64,000 nt of DNA from a bacterium (GCA_028821575.1 JAPPFW010000029.1:1-64000), one strand, 5' to 3'. Shown: positions 7,973 through 17,566, counted from the stretch's first letter. A program made the numbers and translations. The notes: generated by a model from the sequence alone, not told the origin.

Positions 7973-8470
7973 TCACTCGAACGCGACGCACGTATCCTCG
8001 ACAACCAGGAGAACCGACTCCTGGGAGAATCGGCGCTTGTATTCCCCAATCATCTCGTCGATCCGGCTCGTGGCGCCGTCATCCGGCGCTGCCAGTATCA
8101 CCAGCAGCTTGGACCGCTCCCTCTGTAAGGCGCCCTCCGCATCCCGCCACTGGCCCTGAGCGTCGAGCGCGGTGAGCCCATCGGGGAACCGCGGGGTGAC
8201 GGTCTCGCTCAAGAAGGTCTCCCAGGCGGCGTCGTCCACCACCTCCCCGCCGGGCCCGCTGCGCCCTATGAACAACTCGTACCTGACGAAGTGATCGGTC
8301 CCGTCGGGACACTGTTCTACCTCCCCCGGTTCGGCACAACCGCCTAGGGCCACCAATACCAGAACCATGCCCAGCCGCGCCAGCGTTCCGCTCGCGCCTC
8401 GCGTCGCGGAATGGCCGGGCATGGGACCGGGATCGCGTTCTGTTCTGCGTCTCAAGGAAAGACGCACCAT
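7973..8470 (-). CDS. DUF3574 lipoprotein
   Basis: A roughly 165-residue exported protein. A hydrophobic signal segment ends in a lipobox (VALGGC), so it should be lipid-anchored. The body matches DUF3574: YELFIGRS near the start, WETFLSETVTPRFPDGLT, ALDAQGQWR, and ERSKLLVI, then EYKRRFSQESVL. Function unknown. I prefer the ATG at 8470, preceded by AAGGGTG; an ATG at 8422 would give a more typical 27-residue signal and cannot be excluded, and a GTG lies at 8476. Confidence 0.75.
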   Translation of the reverse strand: MVRLSLRRRTERDPGPMPGHSATRGASGTLARLGMVLVLVALGGCAEPGEVEQCPDGTDHFVRYELFIGRSGPGGEVVDDAAWETFLSETVTPRFPDGLTALDAQGQWRDAEGALQRERSKLLVILAAPDDGATSRIDEMIGEYKRRFSQESVLLVVEDTCVAFE

Positions 8471-8574
8471 AGTCACCCTTGGTGGGGCTGTGGGTGATCG
8501 GTCCGTGGCGTGTGGCTTCCAGAACCGGACCCTTGCCCTGGGTCACCACGGCGACCGGAACGGGACGCGAGCGG

Positions 8575-8647
8575 AGCCGGGTACCGGATTCGAACCGGTG
8601 ACATCTTCTTTACAAGAGAAGTGCTCTACCAACTGAGCTAACCCGGC
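8575..8647 (-). tRNA. tRNA-Thr (anticodon UGU)
   Basis: The minus strand folds into a full 73-nt cloverleaf: acceptor GCCGGGT paired with ACCCGGC, D-arm with AGCTCAGTTGGTAGAGC, anticodon stem CTTCT/AGAAG with loop CTTGTAA (anticodon TGT), and T-arm CCGGTTCGAATCCGG. The discriminator is T, and CCA is not encoded. It decodes ACA/ACG threonine codons. Confidence 0.97.
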
Positions 8648-9076
8648 CGGTGGCCACATCCTAGTTCCCCACCGATTCCAGCGAGTCCTCACCCCCGATC
8701 CAAGGATCTCAATCCAGCCAACGCACGATGCCGCGGGGCCGACGAAGTTACGTCGATAACGATCATGACGCATCTGCGGCTGGGTTGGGCGCCGGACCCG
8801 ACCTTCCGTAACGGGACGATAACGTGCCCTCGCCTTCGTCTGCGGCGCTGTTGGCCAGATCGGGGCGTCTGCAAAACACGAGAACGCCAACACTCAAGGT
8901 CCTCGTAAACAACACAGCCAGCACGGCTACTAGATACACAGATACCAGAGCGGTACAGGGACAAAACACATCTACCGGGTCCAGGCGCTGAACGGCGACA
9001 ACGAAGGGCAAATATCGCTGCCGGCACAGATAACCGTCCCTTACGACTTCGGCGCGAACTGACCGACACATACAGG
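8648..9076. other. Intergenic spacer without a recognised gene
   Basis: This spacer between tRNA-Thr and the end of the first importer operon holds only weak open frames (up to 151 residues, Arg/Cys/Val-rich, no family) that I do not accept. The one notable item is at 8688-8726, a stretch resembling positions 1-38 of the window (see findings). I see no terminator hairpin for the importer operon that ends at 9077. Confidence 0.5.
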
Positions 9077-9862
9077 TTACGAGTCGGGTTCCCACGGACG
9101 CCCGAGATACGCCTCGATGACCGCCTCGTCGCTCGACACCTCATCGTAGGATCCCTCGGCGATCTTCACGCCGTGGTCGAGCACTATCACCCGGTCGCTC
9201 ACATCCCTGACCACTCGCATGTCATGCTCGATGACCACCACGGTGAGGCCCCATTCGTCCCGGAGCTTGCGGATCAACGCCGTCAACTCGACGGTTTCCC
9301 GTGGATTCATCCCTGCTACCGGCTCGTCGAGCAGGAGGAGTCTTGGCTCGGTGGCCATGGCCCTGGCGATCTCGAGACGCCTCCGGTTGGCGTACGAGAG
9401 GGAAAACGCGGGCTGGTCGATGCGGTATCCCACCAGTCTGGACCCGAAGAAGGCGAGAATATCCTCGGCGCGGGCCTTGATCTGCGCCTCCTCGCGGCGC
9501 AGGAAGGGTGTGCGGAGGATGGCTCGGAAGGCACCCGCCCTCGTCCGGCAGTGCTGGGCCACCATCACGTTCTCGATCACCGTCATATTGAGGAAGAGCC
9601 GCACGTTCTGGAAGGTGCGGGCGATTCCGGCCTCGGTGATGTCACTCGATTGGAGACCTACGATGCTCTGCCCCTCGAACAGGATCTCACCCGAGTCGGG
9701 GGAGTAGAGCCCCGTCACCAGATTGAAGAAGGAGGTCTTGCCGGCGCCGTTGGGACCGATCACCGAGACTATCTCTCCCTCGGAAACCTGCATGTCGACC
9801 CCGGCCACCGCTTGCACGCCCCCGAAGGACTTGCACACGCCGCGAGTGTCGAGCAGCGCCAT
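9077..9862 (-). CDS. livG: HAAT-family ABC importer, ATPase (LivG-like), operon 2
   Basis: A 261-residue ABC ATPase of the branched-chain amino acid (LivG) type. Walker A GPNGAGKT at about residues 37-44, the LivG-typical FQNVRLF near 85, signature in the LSYANRRRLEIARAMA region (degenerate LSYAN in place of LSGGQ, usual for LivG), and Walker B LLLLDEPVAGMNP. It couples ATP hydrolysis to uptake of an amino acid or related amide through the two membrane proteins encoded just upstream. The start overlaps the livM stop (TGATG). This operon has no LivF of its own; the LivF at 14227 may be shared. Confidence 0.93.
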   Translation of the reverse strand: MALLDTRGVCKSFGGVQAVAGVDMQVSEGEIVSVIGPNGAGKTSFFNLVTGLYSPDSGEILFEGQSIVGLQSSDITEAGIARTFQNVRLFLNMTVIENVMVAQHCRTRAGAFRAILRTPFLRREEAQIKARAEDILAFFGSRLVGYRIDQPAFSLSYANRRRLEIARAMATEPRLLLLDEPVAGMNPRETVELTALIRKLRDEWGLTVVVIEHDMRVVRDVSDRVIVLDHGVKIAEGSYDEVSSDEAVIEAYLGRPWEPDS

Positions 9863-11622
9863 CAGCCGCGCGCCCGCCCATCACCTGCCGCGTCGGTTAG
9901 AGCACCATCACCGCCGAGCCAGGCGTCCTGGCCCAAGTCGTCCGCGTGCAGTTCCCGGGATCGGCGAACGCTGGGCAGCAGCCCCTCGGGCCGGCGCAGC
10001 ATCATGAACACCAGCAAGGCTCCGTAGATCAGGAGCTTGAACTCCGCGAACTCCGCAAGCAGACCCGGCACGTTGGGCCCACCGAGCACCCCTATCAAGA
10101 CCACCGCTCCTACCGCAACGCCGGGAATGTTCCCCATACCGCCCACGATCACCACCACCAGGATGATGATCGAGACCAGCAACTCGAACGAACTGGGAAA
10201 GACCGAGCCGAGCTTGGCGGCGAACAGGGCTCCGGCGAACCCCGCCAGGACGGCGCCCACGATGAAGGCGTTGAGTTTGGCTCTCACCACGTTGATGCCC
10301 ATGGCCGCAGCTACCGTCTCGTCCTCCCTCAGGGCGGTCCAAGCCCGCCCGACACGCGACTGCTGGAGGGACCACGAGATCCAGGCGGCCACCAGCACGA
10401 AGAAGAGCGCGAAGTAGAGAACCCCCTGGGGATCCACCCCGCTCACTACGGTGAAACCGAGCGGGATGCCGGGAATGCCCAGGACTCCTTGAGCCCCTCC
10501 GAAGACCGGCGAGAGCCAGTCCGACAGGAAGAGGATACGAACGATCTCGCCGAATCCGAGCGTAACGATGGCCAGGTAGTCGCCGCGCATCCTGATCACG
10601 GGAAGGGCCACCAGGACACCGGTGATCGCCGATACCACGATGGCTACCGGAAGGGCTGCCCACCAAGTCCATTCCAGGGCGAAGCGGGGCGAGAGCGGTG
10701 AGGTAAGCACCCCGACGGTATATGCGCCCACCGCGAAAAAGGCCACATACCCGAGGTCCAGCATCCCGGCCAGACCGACGACGATATTCAGCCCGAGGCC
10801 CATCAGCAGGAACAGTCCCACGTTTGCCAGCACCTCGGAGAGAACACTGCCGAGGAGTTGGGGTACGACGACAAGGAGCGCGACTACCCCGGCGGCAAGC
10901 CACACCGAGTTACGGGTGCGTCGGGCCGGGTCGGCCGCAAACAGGTGTTCCCGCAATCTGCCGAAGCTCTCCCCCGTCCGCCCCGTGACGGTCGCGACCA
11001 GCGCCGCGATCGCGAGGGCCGCCCACCATTCGAGAGCTCGCAGTGTGAACATCAGGTCAGCCACCGCCACGAGGCCTATGTGTGCCAGAACCTGGGAGAC
11101 GACCGGTTCGAGCAGGGCTACTACCAGTGTCCATTCCAGGGCGAGCACCAACCGCCGTCGCGCCAGCGCGGCAAGCAGGTGACAGGCGCCACCTGCCAAA
11201 CCCAGCGCGGCCGGTAGCAACACCGTCAGCGGAAGGCCGTCAGGCACACCCCTCCCATCCGTCAGCAACTCCACCATCCTCGGAGAGAACGCGACGAACA
11301 CCTCTCGGAGATCGAAGGTGTCGACGACCAGCGTGAACGCCGCCAGGATGCACCCGCCCCAGAGCCCGGCCAACGTGCCCCCCGCCAGGTTTCGGAGACC
11401 TCTCGGCGGGTCCTCGACGCCCATGCGTACCGGCGTGGATGTCGCCTGGTACCCGGCTAACGGCGCGAACCACAACAGCATCAGGTAACCAAGACTCAGG
11501 ACCGGGTATACGACCACGCGATCCTCGAAGGCCTGCAGCATCCCCACGGCGGCGGTGAACACCATCACGATCCCGGACATCGAACCCCATCGCATGACCC
11601 GGCGGACATCGATCGGGATCAC
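9862..11622 (-). CDS. livM: HAAT-family ABC importer, permease (LivM-like) with long N-terminal extension
   Basis: A 586-residue membrane protein. The C-terminal roughly 320 residues are a normal LivM permease: LGLNIVVGLAGMLDLGYVAFFAVGAYT, IRMRGDYLAIVTLGFGEI, WTALREDETVAAAMGIN, GFAGALFAAKLGSVFPSSF and IILVVVIVGGMGN. About 250 additional N-terminal residues contain several more transmembrane helices and are not part of a minimal LivM. The same frame stays open far upstream, but the true start should be the GTG at 11622, which overlaps the livH stop (GTGA). An equally long LivM occurs in the neighbouring operon, so the extension is ancestral to both. Confidence 0.9.
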   Translation of the reverse strand: MIPIDVRRVMRWGSMSGIVMVFTAAVGMLQAFEDRVVVYPVLSLGYLMLLWFAPLAGYQATSTPVRMGVEDPPRGLRNLAGGTLAGLWGGCILAAFTLVVDTFDLREVFVAFSPRMVELLTDGRGVPDGLPLTVLLPAALGLAGGACHLLAALARRRLVLALEWTLVVALLEPVVSQVLAHIGLVAVADLMFTLRALEWWAALAIAALVATVTGRTGESFGRLREHLFAADPARRTRNSVWLAAGVVALLVVVPQLLGSVLSEVLANVGLFLLMGLGLNIVVGLAGMLDLGYVAFFAVGAYTVGVLTSPLSPRFALEWTWWAALPVAIVVSAITGVLVALPVIRMRGDYLAIVTLGFGEIVRILFLSDWLSPVFGGAQGVLGIPGIPLGFTVVSGVDPQGVLYFALFFVLVAAWISWSLQQSRVGRAWTALREDETVAAAMGINVVRAKLNAFIVGAVLAGFAGALFAAKLGSVFPSSFELLVSIIILVVVIVGGMGNIPGVAVGAVVLIGVLGGPNVPGLLAEFAEFKLLIYGALLVFMMLRRPEGLLPSVRRSRELHADDLGQDAWLGGDGALTDAAGDGRARG

Positions 11623-12725
11623 GCCCGGTCCTCGTCGGACAGGCGTTCGCCGAACAGCCCGGTAGGTTTGAAGACCAGTACCAGCACCAGGGCCGTAAAG
11701 GCCACCACATCCTTGAGTTGCGACACCGCGGGTACGCCGAAACCCCCGAGCACCAACTGAGGGCCGACTCCCTCGAACAGGCCCAGCAGCAGGCCTCCTG
11801 CCATCGCCCCGCCCAGGTTTCCGATCCCGCCGAGCACCGCGGCAGTGAACGCTTTGATCCCGGGGAGGAAGCCGGTTATGAACGACACGCCGCGGAAGAG
11901 CAGAGCCCACAGGGTACCTGCCACCCCTGCCAGGGCTCCTCCCACCGCGAACGTGGTGACGATGGTCCGGTCCACATCGATTCCCATAAGCGCGGCCATC
12001 TCGCTGTCCTCGGCCACGGCTCTGATCGCTCGGCCGGTCCTGGTCCTCTCCACGAACAGGTACAGACCGACCATGGCGACCAGCGCCACTCCCATCACGG
12101 CCAGCTTGGTTCCCTCGACCTCGAATCCCAGGAACTCGACCCGGCTCCTCAGAGAGTCCGGGGGCGGTGGATAACTCTTGACCGCAACCCCGAACAGTCC
12201 GGCGAAGGTGTACTGGAGGAAGAACGCGATGCCGATCGAGGTAATCAGAGGGATCATGCGTGGAGACCCGCGCAGGGGCCGGTAGGCGACTCGTTCCACC
12301 AGCATCGCCACCAGCGCAGAGGTCAGGATCGAGGAGGCGAGCACCATCAGGATGGCGAGGATGAAGTTCGTCTCCCAGAGCCGGATCTCCCATAGGTGGT
12401 CGGCGACGAAGAAGCCGACCATGGCCCCGGACATGAAGACCTCACCATGGGCGAAGTTGATGAACCGGAGCACGCCGTAGACCATCGAGTAGCCGAGGGC
12501 TATCAGCCCGTACAGGGCGCCTTGAGCGACGCCTGCCACCACCAGGTCCCGCCAGGCTTCGCCGGTGGGTCCTTCGCCGTTGACGGATTGGGCGACCGTC
12601 CCGGAAATACCCCAGGCGATCACGAGAATCGCGGCGATCCGGATGATCCAGATGAGCGCATCGCCCCAACCCCGCCGTCTCCACCGCCGGATGGGAACCG
12701 GGAAGGAACGGGCCATGTCACCCAA
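11619..12725 (-). CDS. livH: HAAT-family ABC importer, permease (LivH-like)
   Basis: A 368-residue permease with the LivH signature elements ALGYSMVYGVLRFINFAHGE, YRPLRGSPRMIPLITSIG, RTGRAIRAVAEDSEMAALMGI and FTAAVLGGIGNLGGAMAGG. An N-terminal extension of about 60 residues with an extra hydrophobic segment precedes the normal LivH core. Translation is coupled to livM through GTGA. Upstream, 48 bases separate it from the receptor gene. Confidence 0.93.
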   Translation of the reverse strand: MGDMARSFPVPIRRWRRRGWGDALIWIIRIAAILVIAWGISGTVAQSVNGEGPTGEAWRDLVVAGVAQGALYGLIALGYSMVYGVLRFINFAHGEVFMSGAMVGFFVADHLWEIRLWETNFILAILMVLASSILTSALVAMLVERVAYRPLRGSPRMIPLITSIGIAFFLQYTFAGLFGVAVKSYPPPPDSLRSRVEFLGFEVEGTKLAVMGVALVAMVGLYLFVERTRTGRAIRAVAEDSEMAALMGIDVDRTIVTTFAVGGALAGVAGTLWALLFRGVSFITGFLPGIKAFTAAVLGGIGNLGGAMAGGLLLGLFEGVGPQLVLGGFGVPAVSQLKDVVAFTALVLVLVFKPTGLFGERLSDEDRA

Positions 12726-12773
12726 CCTGGGAGGGGACGGCGACGCGGAGGCGATCAGGACACCGGTTGTGCA

Positions 12774-14114
12774 TCACCCGGCTTCGGCATCCGATCGTGC
12801 GGGTGCGTAGTCGAACACCACGTTGCCCTTGCCCGCTTCGATGTCGCGCGGGTCGGTGTGGTGAATGACCGCTATCAACTGGGAGCCGCAGTCGCCGAAC
12901 CCGTCGCAGGCGATCGGACCGATGATGCCGTCAAAGCTCGACGCGTGTAGTTGCTCGCGCAGTGCCTGGCGGTCGATGTACAAGGTTCCCTCCACCTCGA
13001 CCGCAACCTGCTCGATCGCGCTCAGCAACATCGTCGTCGCGTCGTAGGCATGCCCCCAATACCCCGCCGAGGGCTTGTCACCGTAGGTGTCCACATAGAC
13101 GCCGAGGAGGCCGTCGGCGGTGCGTCCGGTGAAGCTGTTGGCGTTGTTTCCGAACCTCAGGTCGGGCCCCGATATGTACACACCGGCCGACTCGGGCAAC
13201 TCCATGAAGTTGTCCACCAGCAATGCCGCCGACACTATGAGCGTGGTGTCGGCCAAGCCTGACACGCCGTCCACCTGCTGGACGATGAACCCGCCCTCGG
13301 GCATGAAGATCGGGAAGAAGATCGCCTCGGGAGCGCCGACCGCCACCTCGGTGAGGGCTGCGATCATGTCGGTGTCGCCCTTGTTCACCGCGGTAAAGCC
13401 CGTCAACTCGCCACCCAACTCCTCGAAAGCGTCCCTGAAGGCCTGCGCCAGGCCCTGCGTGTAGGGATCACCGTCGTGGATCGCGGCCGCCGTGGAGTAC
13501 CCCAATTCGTTCCGTACGAACAGGGCCACAGCCCTGGCCTGGAAGAGGTCGTTGTGAGAGGTGCGGTAGTACCCGGGCCGGTATGCCGAACCAGGCGTTC
13601 CGGCAAGGTCGGAAGTCAGGGCCGGCGAGGTGTTCGACGGAGCGATCATCACCATGCCCGCATCGGAAATGAGCGGGGCGGCGGCGACGGCCGCCGCCGA
13701 GCAGGTGGTCCCGATCAAGCCCACCACGCCGGGATCCGCCACCACACTCTGCGCGGCCGCTTGCCCCCCGTCCGGTGAGCACAGATCGTCGAGAGGCGTC
13801 CCAAGAGAGACACTGCGGCCGGCCACCGGACCGTAGTCGGCAATCGCCAGCTCGGCGCCGCGCTGGTTGGGCATCCCCAGGAACGCCACGTCACCGCTGA
13901 TGGAGTTCAAGGACCGGATCTGGATCTCCTCGCCCGGCGCCACCTCCACCGCGCCCAGAGGGCCCGGCTCGAAACCGGCGCCATCCACGGTCGCAGTGGC
14001 CGGACCCTCGGGGACCGTGGTAGCGGAGAACTCCGTGCCTCCGCCCTCATCCCCACCGCCACACGCAGCCGCCGACACGGCCAGCAACAGTGCTACAACA
14101 CTCGACCTTCGCAT
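12774..14114 (-). CDS. livK: HAAT-family ABC importer, solute-binding lipoprotein (single domain)
   Basis: A 446-residue periplasmic-binding-protein type 1 receptor (Peripla_BP_6). The signal segment ends in a lipobox (SAAAC, Cys18). The mature protein contains QIRSLNSISGDVAFLGMPNQRG, DDLCSPDGGQAAAQ, GLIGTTCSAAAVAAAPL and GYYRTSHNDLFQARA, closely related to the tandem receptor encoded upstream at 18747. Substrate is unknown; amino acids, amides and urea are typical. It starts the second importer operon, 112 bases after livF. Confidence 0.92.
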   Translation of the reverse strand: MRRSSVVALLLAVSAAACGGGDEGGGTEFSATTVPEGPATATVDGAGFEPGPLGAVEVAPGEEIQIRSLNSISGDVAFLGMPNQRGAELAIADYGPVAGRSVSLGTPLDDLCSPDGGQAAAQSVVADPGVVGLIGTTCSAAAVAAAPLISDAGMVMIAPSNTSPALTSDLAGTPGSAYRPGYYRTSHNDLFQARAVALFVRNELGYSTAAAIHDGDPYTQGLAQAFRDAFEELGGELTGFTAVNKGDTDMIAALTEVAVGAPEAIFFPIFMPEGGFIVQQVDGVSGLADTTLIVSAALLVDNFMELPESAGVYISGPDLRFGNNANSFTGRTADGLLGVYVDTYGDKPSAGYWGHAYDATTMLLSAIEQVAVEVEGTLYIDRQALREQLHASSFDGIIGPIACDGFGDCGSQLIAVIHHTDPRDIEAGKGNVVFDYAPARSDAEAG

Positions 14115-14194
14115 CGCCTATGCCCTCCTACCTGGTGCTTCCGGCCCTAACAAGCGTACAGGCAGAGTCTGGGCTGTACCGGTAGCCGTCGGCC

Positions 14195-14218
14195 CGCCCG
14201 CCGCCCCGGACGCGGGCG
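14195..14218 (-). terminator. Putative hairpin terminator after livF
   Basis: A 7-bp all-G/C stem (CGCCCGC at 14195-14201 and GCGGGCG at 14212-14218) with a 10-nt loop lies nine bases after the livF stop. It has no T tract, as is common in high-GC actinobacteria. It would separate the two importer operons. Confidence 0.4.
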
Positions 14219-14226
14219 CCGGATGA

Positions 14227-14958
14227 TCAGGAAGATCCGCCGCCGAGATAGGAGGTGCGAAGGTCCGGATGGGCCAGCAAGTTCTGTGCCGTGTCGTCCA
14301 ACACCACCCGCCCCGTTTGCAGCACCCAGCCGCGGTCAGCAATGGACAGGGCCATGTTCGCGTTCTGTTCCACCATGAACACCGTCATGCCCGCCTCGTG
14401 AATCTGGCTGATGAGCTCGAAGTTCTGCTGCACCAGAGCCGGAGCGAGACCCATGGACGGCTCGTCCATGAGCAGGACCCGCGGGCCGGACATCAGGGCC
14501 CGGCCGATGGCGACCATCTGCTGTTCGCCCCCGGAGAGGGTGCCCGCCTTCTGGCTGAGCCGCTCCTTGACCCGCGGGAACAGGTCGAACACCCGCTCCA
14601 TATCGGCCGCGATGCCCTGTGCGTCCTTGCGGAGATAGGCACCCAGTTCGAGATTGTCCCTGACGCTGAGTCGTTTGAACAGGCGGCGGTTCTCCGGAAC
14701 CATGGTGACGCCTCGCTTCACGAGGTAGCTGGTGGGCCGGTCGTTGACCACCTCCCCGTCGAGGAGTACATCGCCGGAGGTGGGGGTGAGCATCCCCAGC
14801 AGCGTCTTGAGGGTCGTGGACTTGCCGGATGCATTGCCACCGAGGAGGCAGACCAACTCTCCCTCGTAGATTGCCAGATCCACGTCCCGTAACGCGTGAA
14901 CCGCCCCGTAGTGGACGTTCACCGATCTCATCTCCAGCAAGGGGTGGGAGTCTCTCAT
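14227..14958 (-). CDS. livF: HAAT-family ABC importer, ATPase (LivF-like)
   Basis: A 243-residue ABC ATPase of LivF type. Walker A GGNASGKST at about residues 36-44, a PENRRLFKRLSVRDNLELGAY segment typical of LivF, signature LSGGEQQM, Walker B VLLMDEPSMGLAP, and H-loop region FMVEQNANMAL (Q/N in place of a strict His, usual for LivF). It pairs with LivG as the second nucleotide-binding half. It is the last gene of importer operon 1 and overlaps livG by four bases. Operon 2 lacks a LivF, so this one may serve both. Confidence 0.93.
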   Translation of the reverse strand: MRDSHPLLEMRSVNVHYGAVHALRDVDLAIYEGELVCLLGGNASGKSTTLKTLLGMLTPTSGDVLLDGEVVNDRPTSYLVKRGVTMVPENRRLFKRLSVRDNLELGAYLRKDAQGIAADMERVFDLFPRVKERLSQKAGTLSGGEQQMVAIGRALMSGPRVLLMDEPSMGLAPALVQQNFELISQIHEAGMTVFMVEQNANMALSIADRGWVLQTGRVVLDDTAQNLLAHPDLRTSYLGGGSS

Positions 14959-15740
14959 GTCGCCGCCCCGTGACCCAGATATGCTTCGATCACCCTGGGA
15001 TCTGCGGAGACCTCGTGGTAGTCGCCATCGGCGATCAACTCACCGTGATCCAGCACGATCACCCGGTCCGACACCTCGCGCACCACCTCCATGTCGTGTT
15101 CTATCACCACGATCGTAAAGCCCCACTCGTCGCGGAGACGGCCGATCAGGCCGGTGAGCTCCGCCGACTCGACCGGGTTCATACCTGCCACCGGCTCGTC
15201 GAGCAGGAGCAGCCTCGGTTGGGTGGCCATGGCCCGGGCGATCTCGAGACGGCGCCGGTTGGCGTAGGAGAGAACCGCCGCGGGCTGGTCGAGACGGAAA
15301 CCGACGAGACGTGTACCGAAGAACCCGAGGATTTCCTCGGCACGCTCCCTGATCTCCGCCTCCTCGAGCCTGAACGCCTTCGTGTAGAGGAGGGCTCCGA
15401 ACACACCCTGCCTGGTCCGGCAGTGCTGGGCGACCATGACGTTCTCGAGCACCGACATGTTGGCGAACAGCCTTACATTCTGGAAGGTCCGGGCGACACC
15501 CTGGGACGTGACCTGATTGGGATCAAGCCCGAGCAGTGACTTGCCTTCGAAGAAGATATCTCCCGTACTCTCCACGGAAGCCGTTATCGCGTTGAAGAGC
15601 GTCGTCTTCCCGGCGCCGTTAGGCCCGATCACCGAAACGATCTCGCCCTCGCGTATCTGGATGTCCACCCCGGCCAATGCCATGAGACCACCGAACTCCA
15701 CGGTCAGGCCCCGGATATCGAGGATCGGCCGGCCGTTCAC
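14955..15740 (-). CDS. livG: HAAT-family ABC importer, ATPase (LivG-like), operon 1
   Basis: A 261-residue LivG ATPase, clearly paralogous to the one at 9077 (same length, same landmarks: GPNGAGKTTLF, FQNVRLFANMSVLENVMVAQH, LSYANRRRLEIARAMA, LLLLDEPVAGMNP). Four-base overlaps with livM upstream and livF downstream indicate tight coupling within one operon. Confidence 0.93.
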   Translation of the reverse strand: MNGRPILDIRGLTVEFGGLMALAGVDIQIREGEIVSVIGPNGAGKTTLFNAITASVESTGDIFFEGKSLLGLDPNQVTSQGVARTFQNVRLFANMSVLENVMVAQHCRTRQGVFGALLYTKAFRLEEAEIRERAEEILGFFGTRLVGFRLDQPAAVLSYANRRRLEIARAMATQPRLLLLDEPVAGMNPVESAELTGLIGRLRDEWGFTIVVIEHDMEVVREVSDRVIVLDHGELIADGDYHEVSADPRVIEAYLGHGAAT

Positions 15741-17566
15741 GACTTGCCATCCCGGTGGGCACCCCGTTTGGAGGTGCTGTCTGCCTGACTCTCCGAGTCA
15801 CCCGTATCTACCTGGCCCTTCAACCAGGCGTCCTGGAGGAACTCATCCTGGTGCAACTCGCGCGACCGGCGGACGCTGGGGATCAGGCCCTCCGGACGGG
15901 CCAGCATCATCCAGACCAAAAGGGCGCCGTAGATCAGCAGCTTGAACTCTCCCAACTCAAGCAGCAGGCCGGGCTGCTTCGGACCTCCGAGTACCCCGAT
16001 CAGCACCACCGCCCCGGCGATAACGCCGAAGATATTCCCCATCCCTCCGAAGATCACCACCACCAGGATGATGATCGACACCAGGATCAGGAAGCTGGTG
16101 GGGAAGACGGAGCCGACCTTGGCCACGAAAATGGCGCCGCCGAACGAGCCCAGCACAGCCCCGACGACGAAGGCCATCAGCTTGACGTTGACGGTGTTGA
16201 TGCCCATAGCCTCGGCTACCGGTTCGTCCTCCCGGACCGCCATCCAGGCCCGCCCGAGCCGGGAGCGCTCCAGGCGCCAGGAGATGTAGATCGCCAGAGC
16301 GCAGAACGTCAGCACCAGGTAGAACACGCGGCGCGGGTTGGTGCCGTCCACGGTGAGGATCCCGAACACCTCCACCCCGTCGATGGAGGTGATCCCCTGG
16401 GATCCTCCGAACCACCCGGACAGCCAGTCGGACAGGAAGATCAGGCGTATGATCTCCCCGAACCCGAGGGTGACGATGGCCAGATAGTCGCCCCGCATCC
16501 GGATCACGGGCGCCCCGATGAACAACCCGACCATCACCGCGATGAAGATCACGACAATCAGGGCCACGAGCCAGGGAAGTTCGGGCGCGAACCGGGGGGA
16601 AGTGGCAGCGGTTAGAACGGCGGTCGAGTAGCTGCCGACGGCGAAGAACGCCACATAGCCCAGGTCGAGGATGCCGGCCAGGCCGACAACCACGTTGAGA
16701 CCCAGGGCAAGCAGGACGAACAGCCCGATGTTGGCCAGCAACTCGTTGGTGAGTTTTCCCACCAGCAGAGGCAGGACGATCAAGGCGAGGCCGACGCCCG
16801 CGATGAGGGCTGCGTTGGCCCGGGTCCGCTTCGGACCTTCCAGTCCCTCGATCCGGGTTTTCAGGCGCTTGATCCGACCCTGCCCCACCGCCGACAAGAC
16901 CCCCGACACCACGGCCAGAACCCCGGTACCGGTGAGCGTGAGCCCGCCGCGCGGTGCGTAGATCCAGTCGATGGCATCGACAAGCCCGACACCCTCCACG
17001 AGATCCAGGACAAGAGACTCCAGGATCGCGGCTCCGACGATCGTGAACGCCATCGTCACTATCATCCGCCGGGTCCGGGCCGGCGCCAACCGTAGGAGTC
17101 CCCCGAGACAACCTAGACCGGCTCCGGCCACGAGCCATAGCACGAAGGCGAAGAGGACTCCCCTCCCGAAGCTCAACAGTTCCAGGAGCTGCGGGCTCCA
17201 GTTGATCAACGGGTCTCGCAGGTCGAAACTGGTCAGCAGAACCACCAACAGCGACAGCCCACCACCGGCAAGCAGGCCACCGGCCGCGGCTCCGAGCAGC
17301 AAGTCGCCGTCGCTCGGGGGATCGTCGAGGAAGTCCTCGTGTTCACTGCGCCGGGCGAGCAGAACGCCGACGACCAAGGGGACAGTCAGAACCACCAGAT
17401 AACCGAGGCTCAGCACCGGGACGACAACCTCCCGTACGTCGAGCCGCACCGGCATCCCCGACAGGGATACGAAGACCAGCCCGAGCGCCCCGAGACCCCC
17501 AAGACGCACCGGGCGCGTCCAGGTCTCGGGCATTCGCTGGACCAGGGATCCGACTGCGACGGTCAT
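15737..17566 (-). CDS. livM: HAAT-family ABC importer, permease (LivM-like) with long N-terminal extension
   Basis: A 609-residue permease. The C-terminal 330 residues carry the LivM core (LNVVVGLAGILDLGYVAFFAVGSY, IRMRGDYLAIVTLGFGEI, WMAVREDEPVAEAMGIN, GGAIFVAKVGSVFPTSF). The N-terminal 270 residues add about six hydrophobic segments and an Asp/Glu-rich loop near residue 70-80. The tail after the last membrane helix has RSRELHQDEFLQDAWLKG, also present in the paralogue (RSRELHADDLGQDAWLGG), a feature shared by both copies. Starts with ATG overlapping the livH stop by four bases. Confidence 0.92.
   Translation of the reverse strand: MTVAVGSLVQRMPETWTRPVRLGGLGALGLVFVSLSGMPVRLDVREVVVPVLSLGYLVVLTVPLVVGVLLARRSEHEDFLDDPPSDGDLLLGAAAGGLLAGGGLSLLVVLLTSFDLRDPLINWSPQLLELLSFGRGVLFAFVLWLVAGAGLGCLGGLLRLAPARTRRMIVTMAFTIVGAAILESLVLDLVEGVGLVDAIDWIYAPRGGLTLTGTGVLAVVSGVLSAVGQGRIKRLKTRIEGLEGPKRTRANAALIAGVGLALIVLPLLVGKLTNELLANIGLFVLLALGLNVVVGLAGILDLGYVAFFAVGSYSTAVLTAATSPRFAPELPWLVALIVVIFIAVMVGLFIGAPVIRMRGDYLAIVTLGFGEIIRLIFLSDWLSGWFGGSQGITSIDGVEVFGILTVDGTNPRRVFYLVLTFCALAIYISWRLERSRLGRAWMAVREDEPVAEAMGINTVNVKLMAFVVGAVLGSFGGAIFVAKVGSVFPTSFLILVSIIILVVVIFGGMGNIFGVIAGAVVLIGVLGGPKQPGLLLELGEFKLLIYGALLVWMMLARPEGLIPSVRRSRELHQDEFLQDAWLKGQVDTGDSESQADSTSKRGAHRDGKS

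Noticed and set aside
8689-9144. Arg/Cys-rich minus-strand frames between tRNA-Thr and livG
   Set aside because: They run into livG in another frame, show no protein-like pattern and have no start signal.
11623-12393. Long upstream open frame joined to livM (843-codon frame)
   Set aside because: It lies antiparallel in codon sense inside livH, is Arg/Gly-rich and not hydrophobic; LivM really starts at the GTG overlapping the livH stop.
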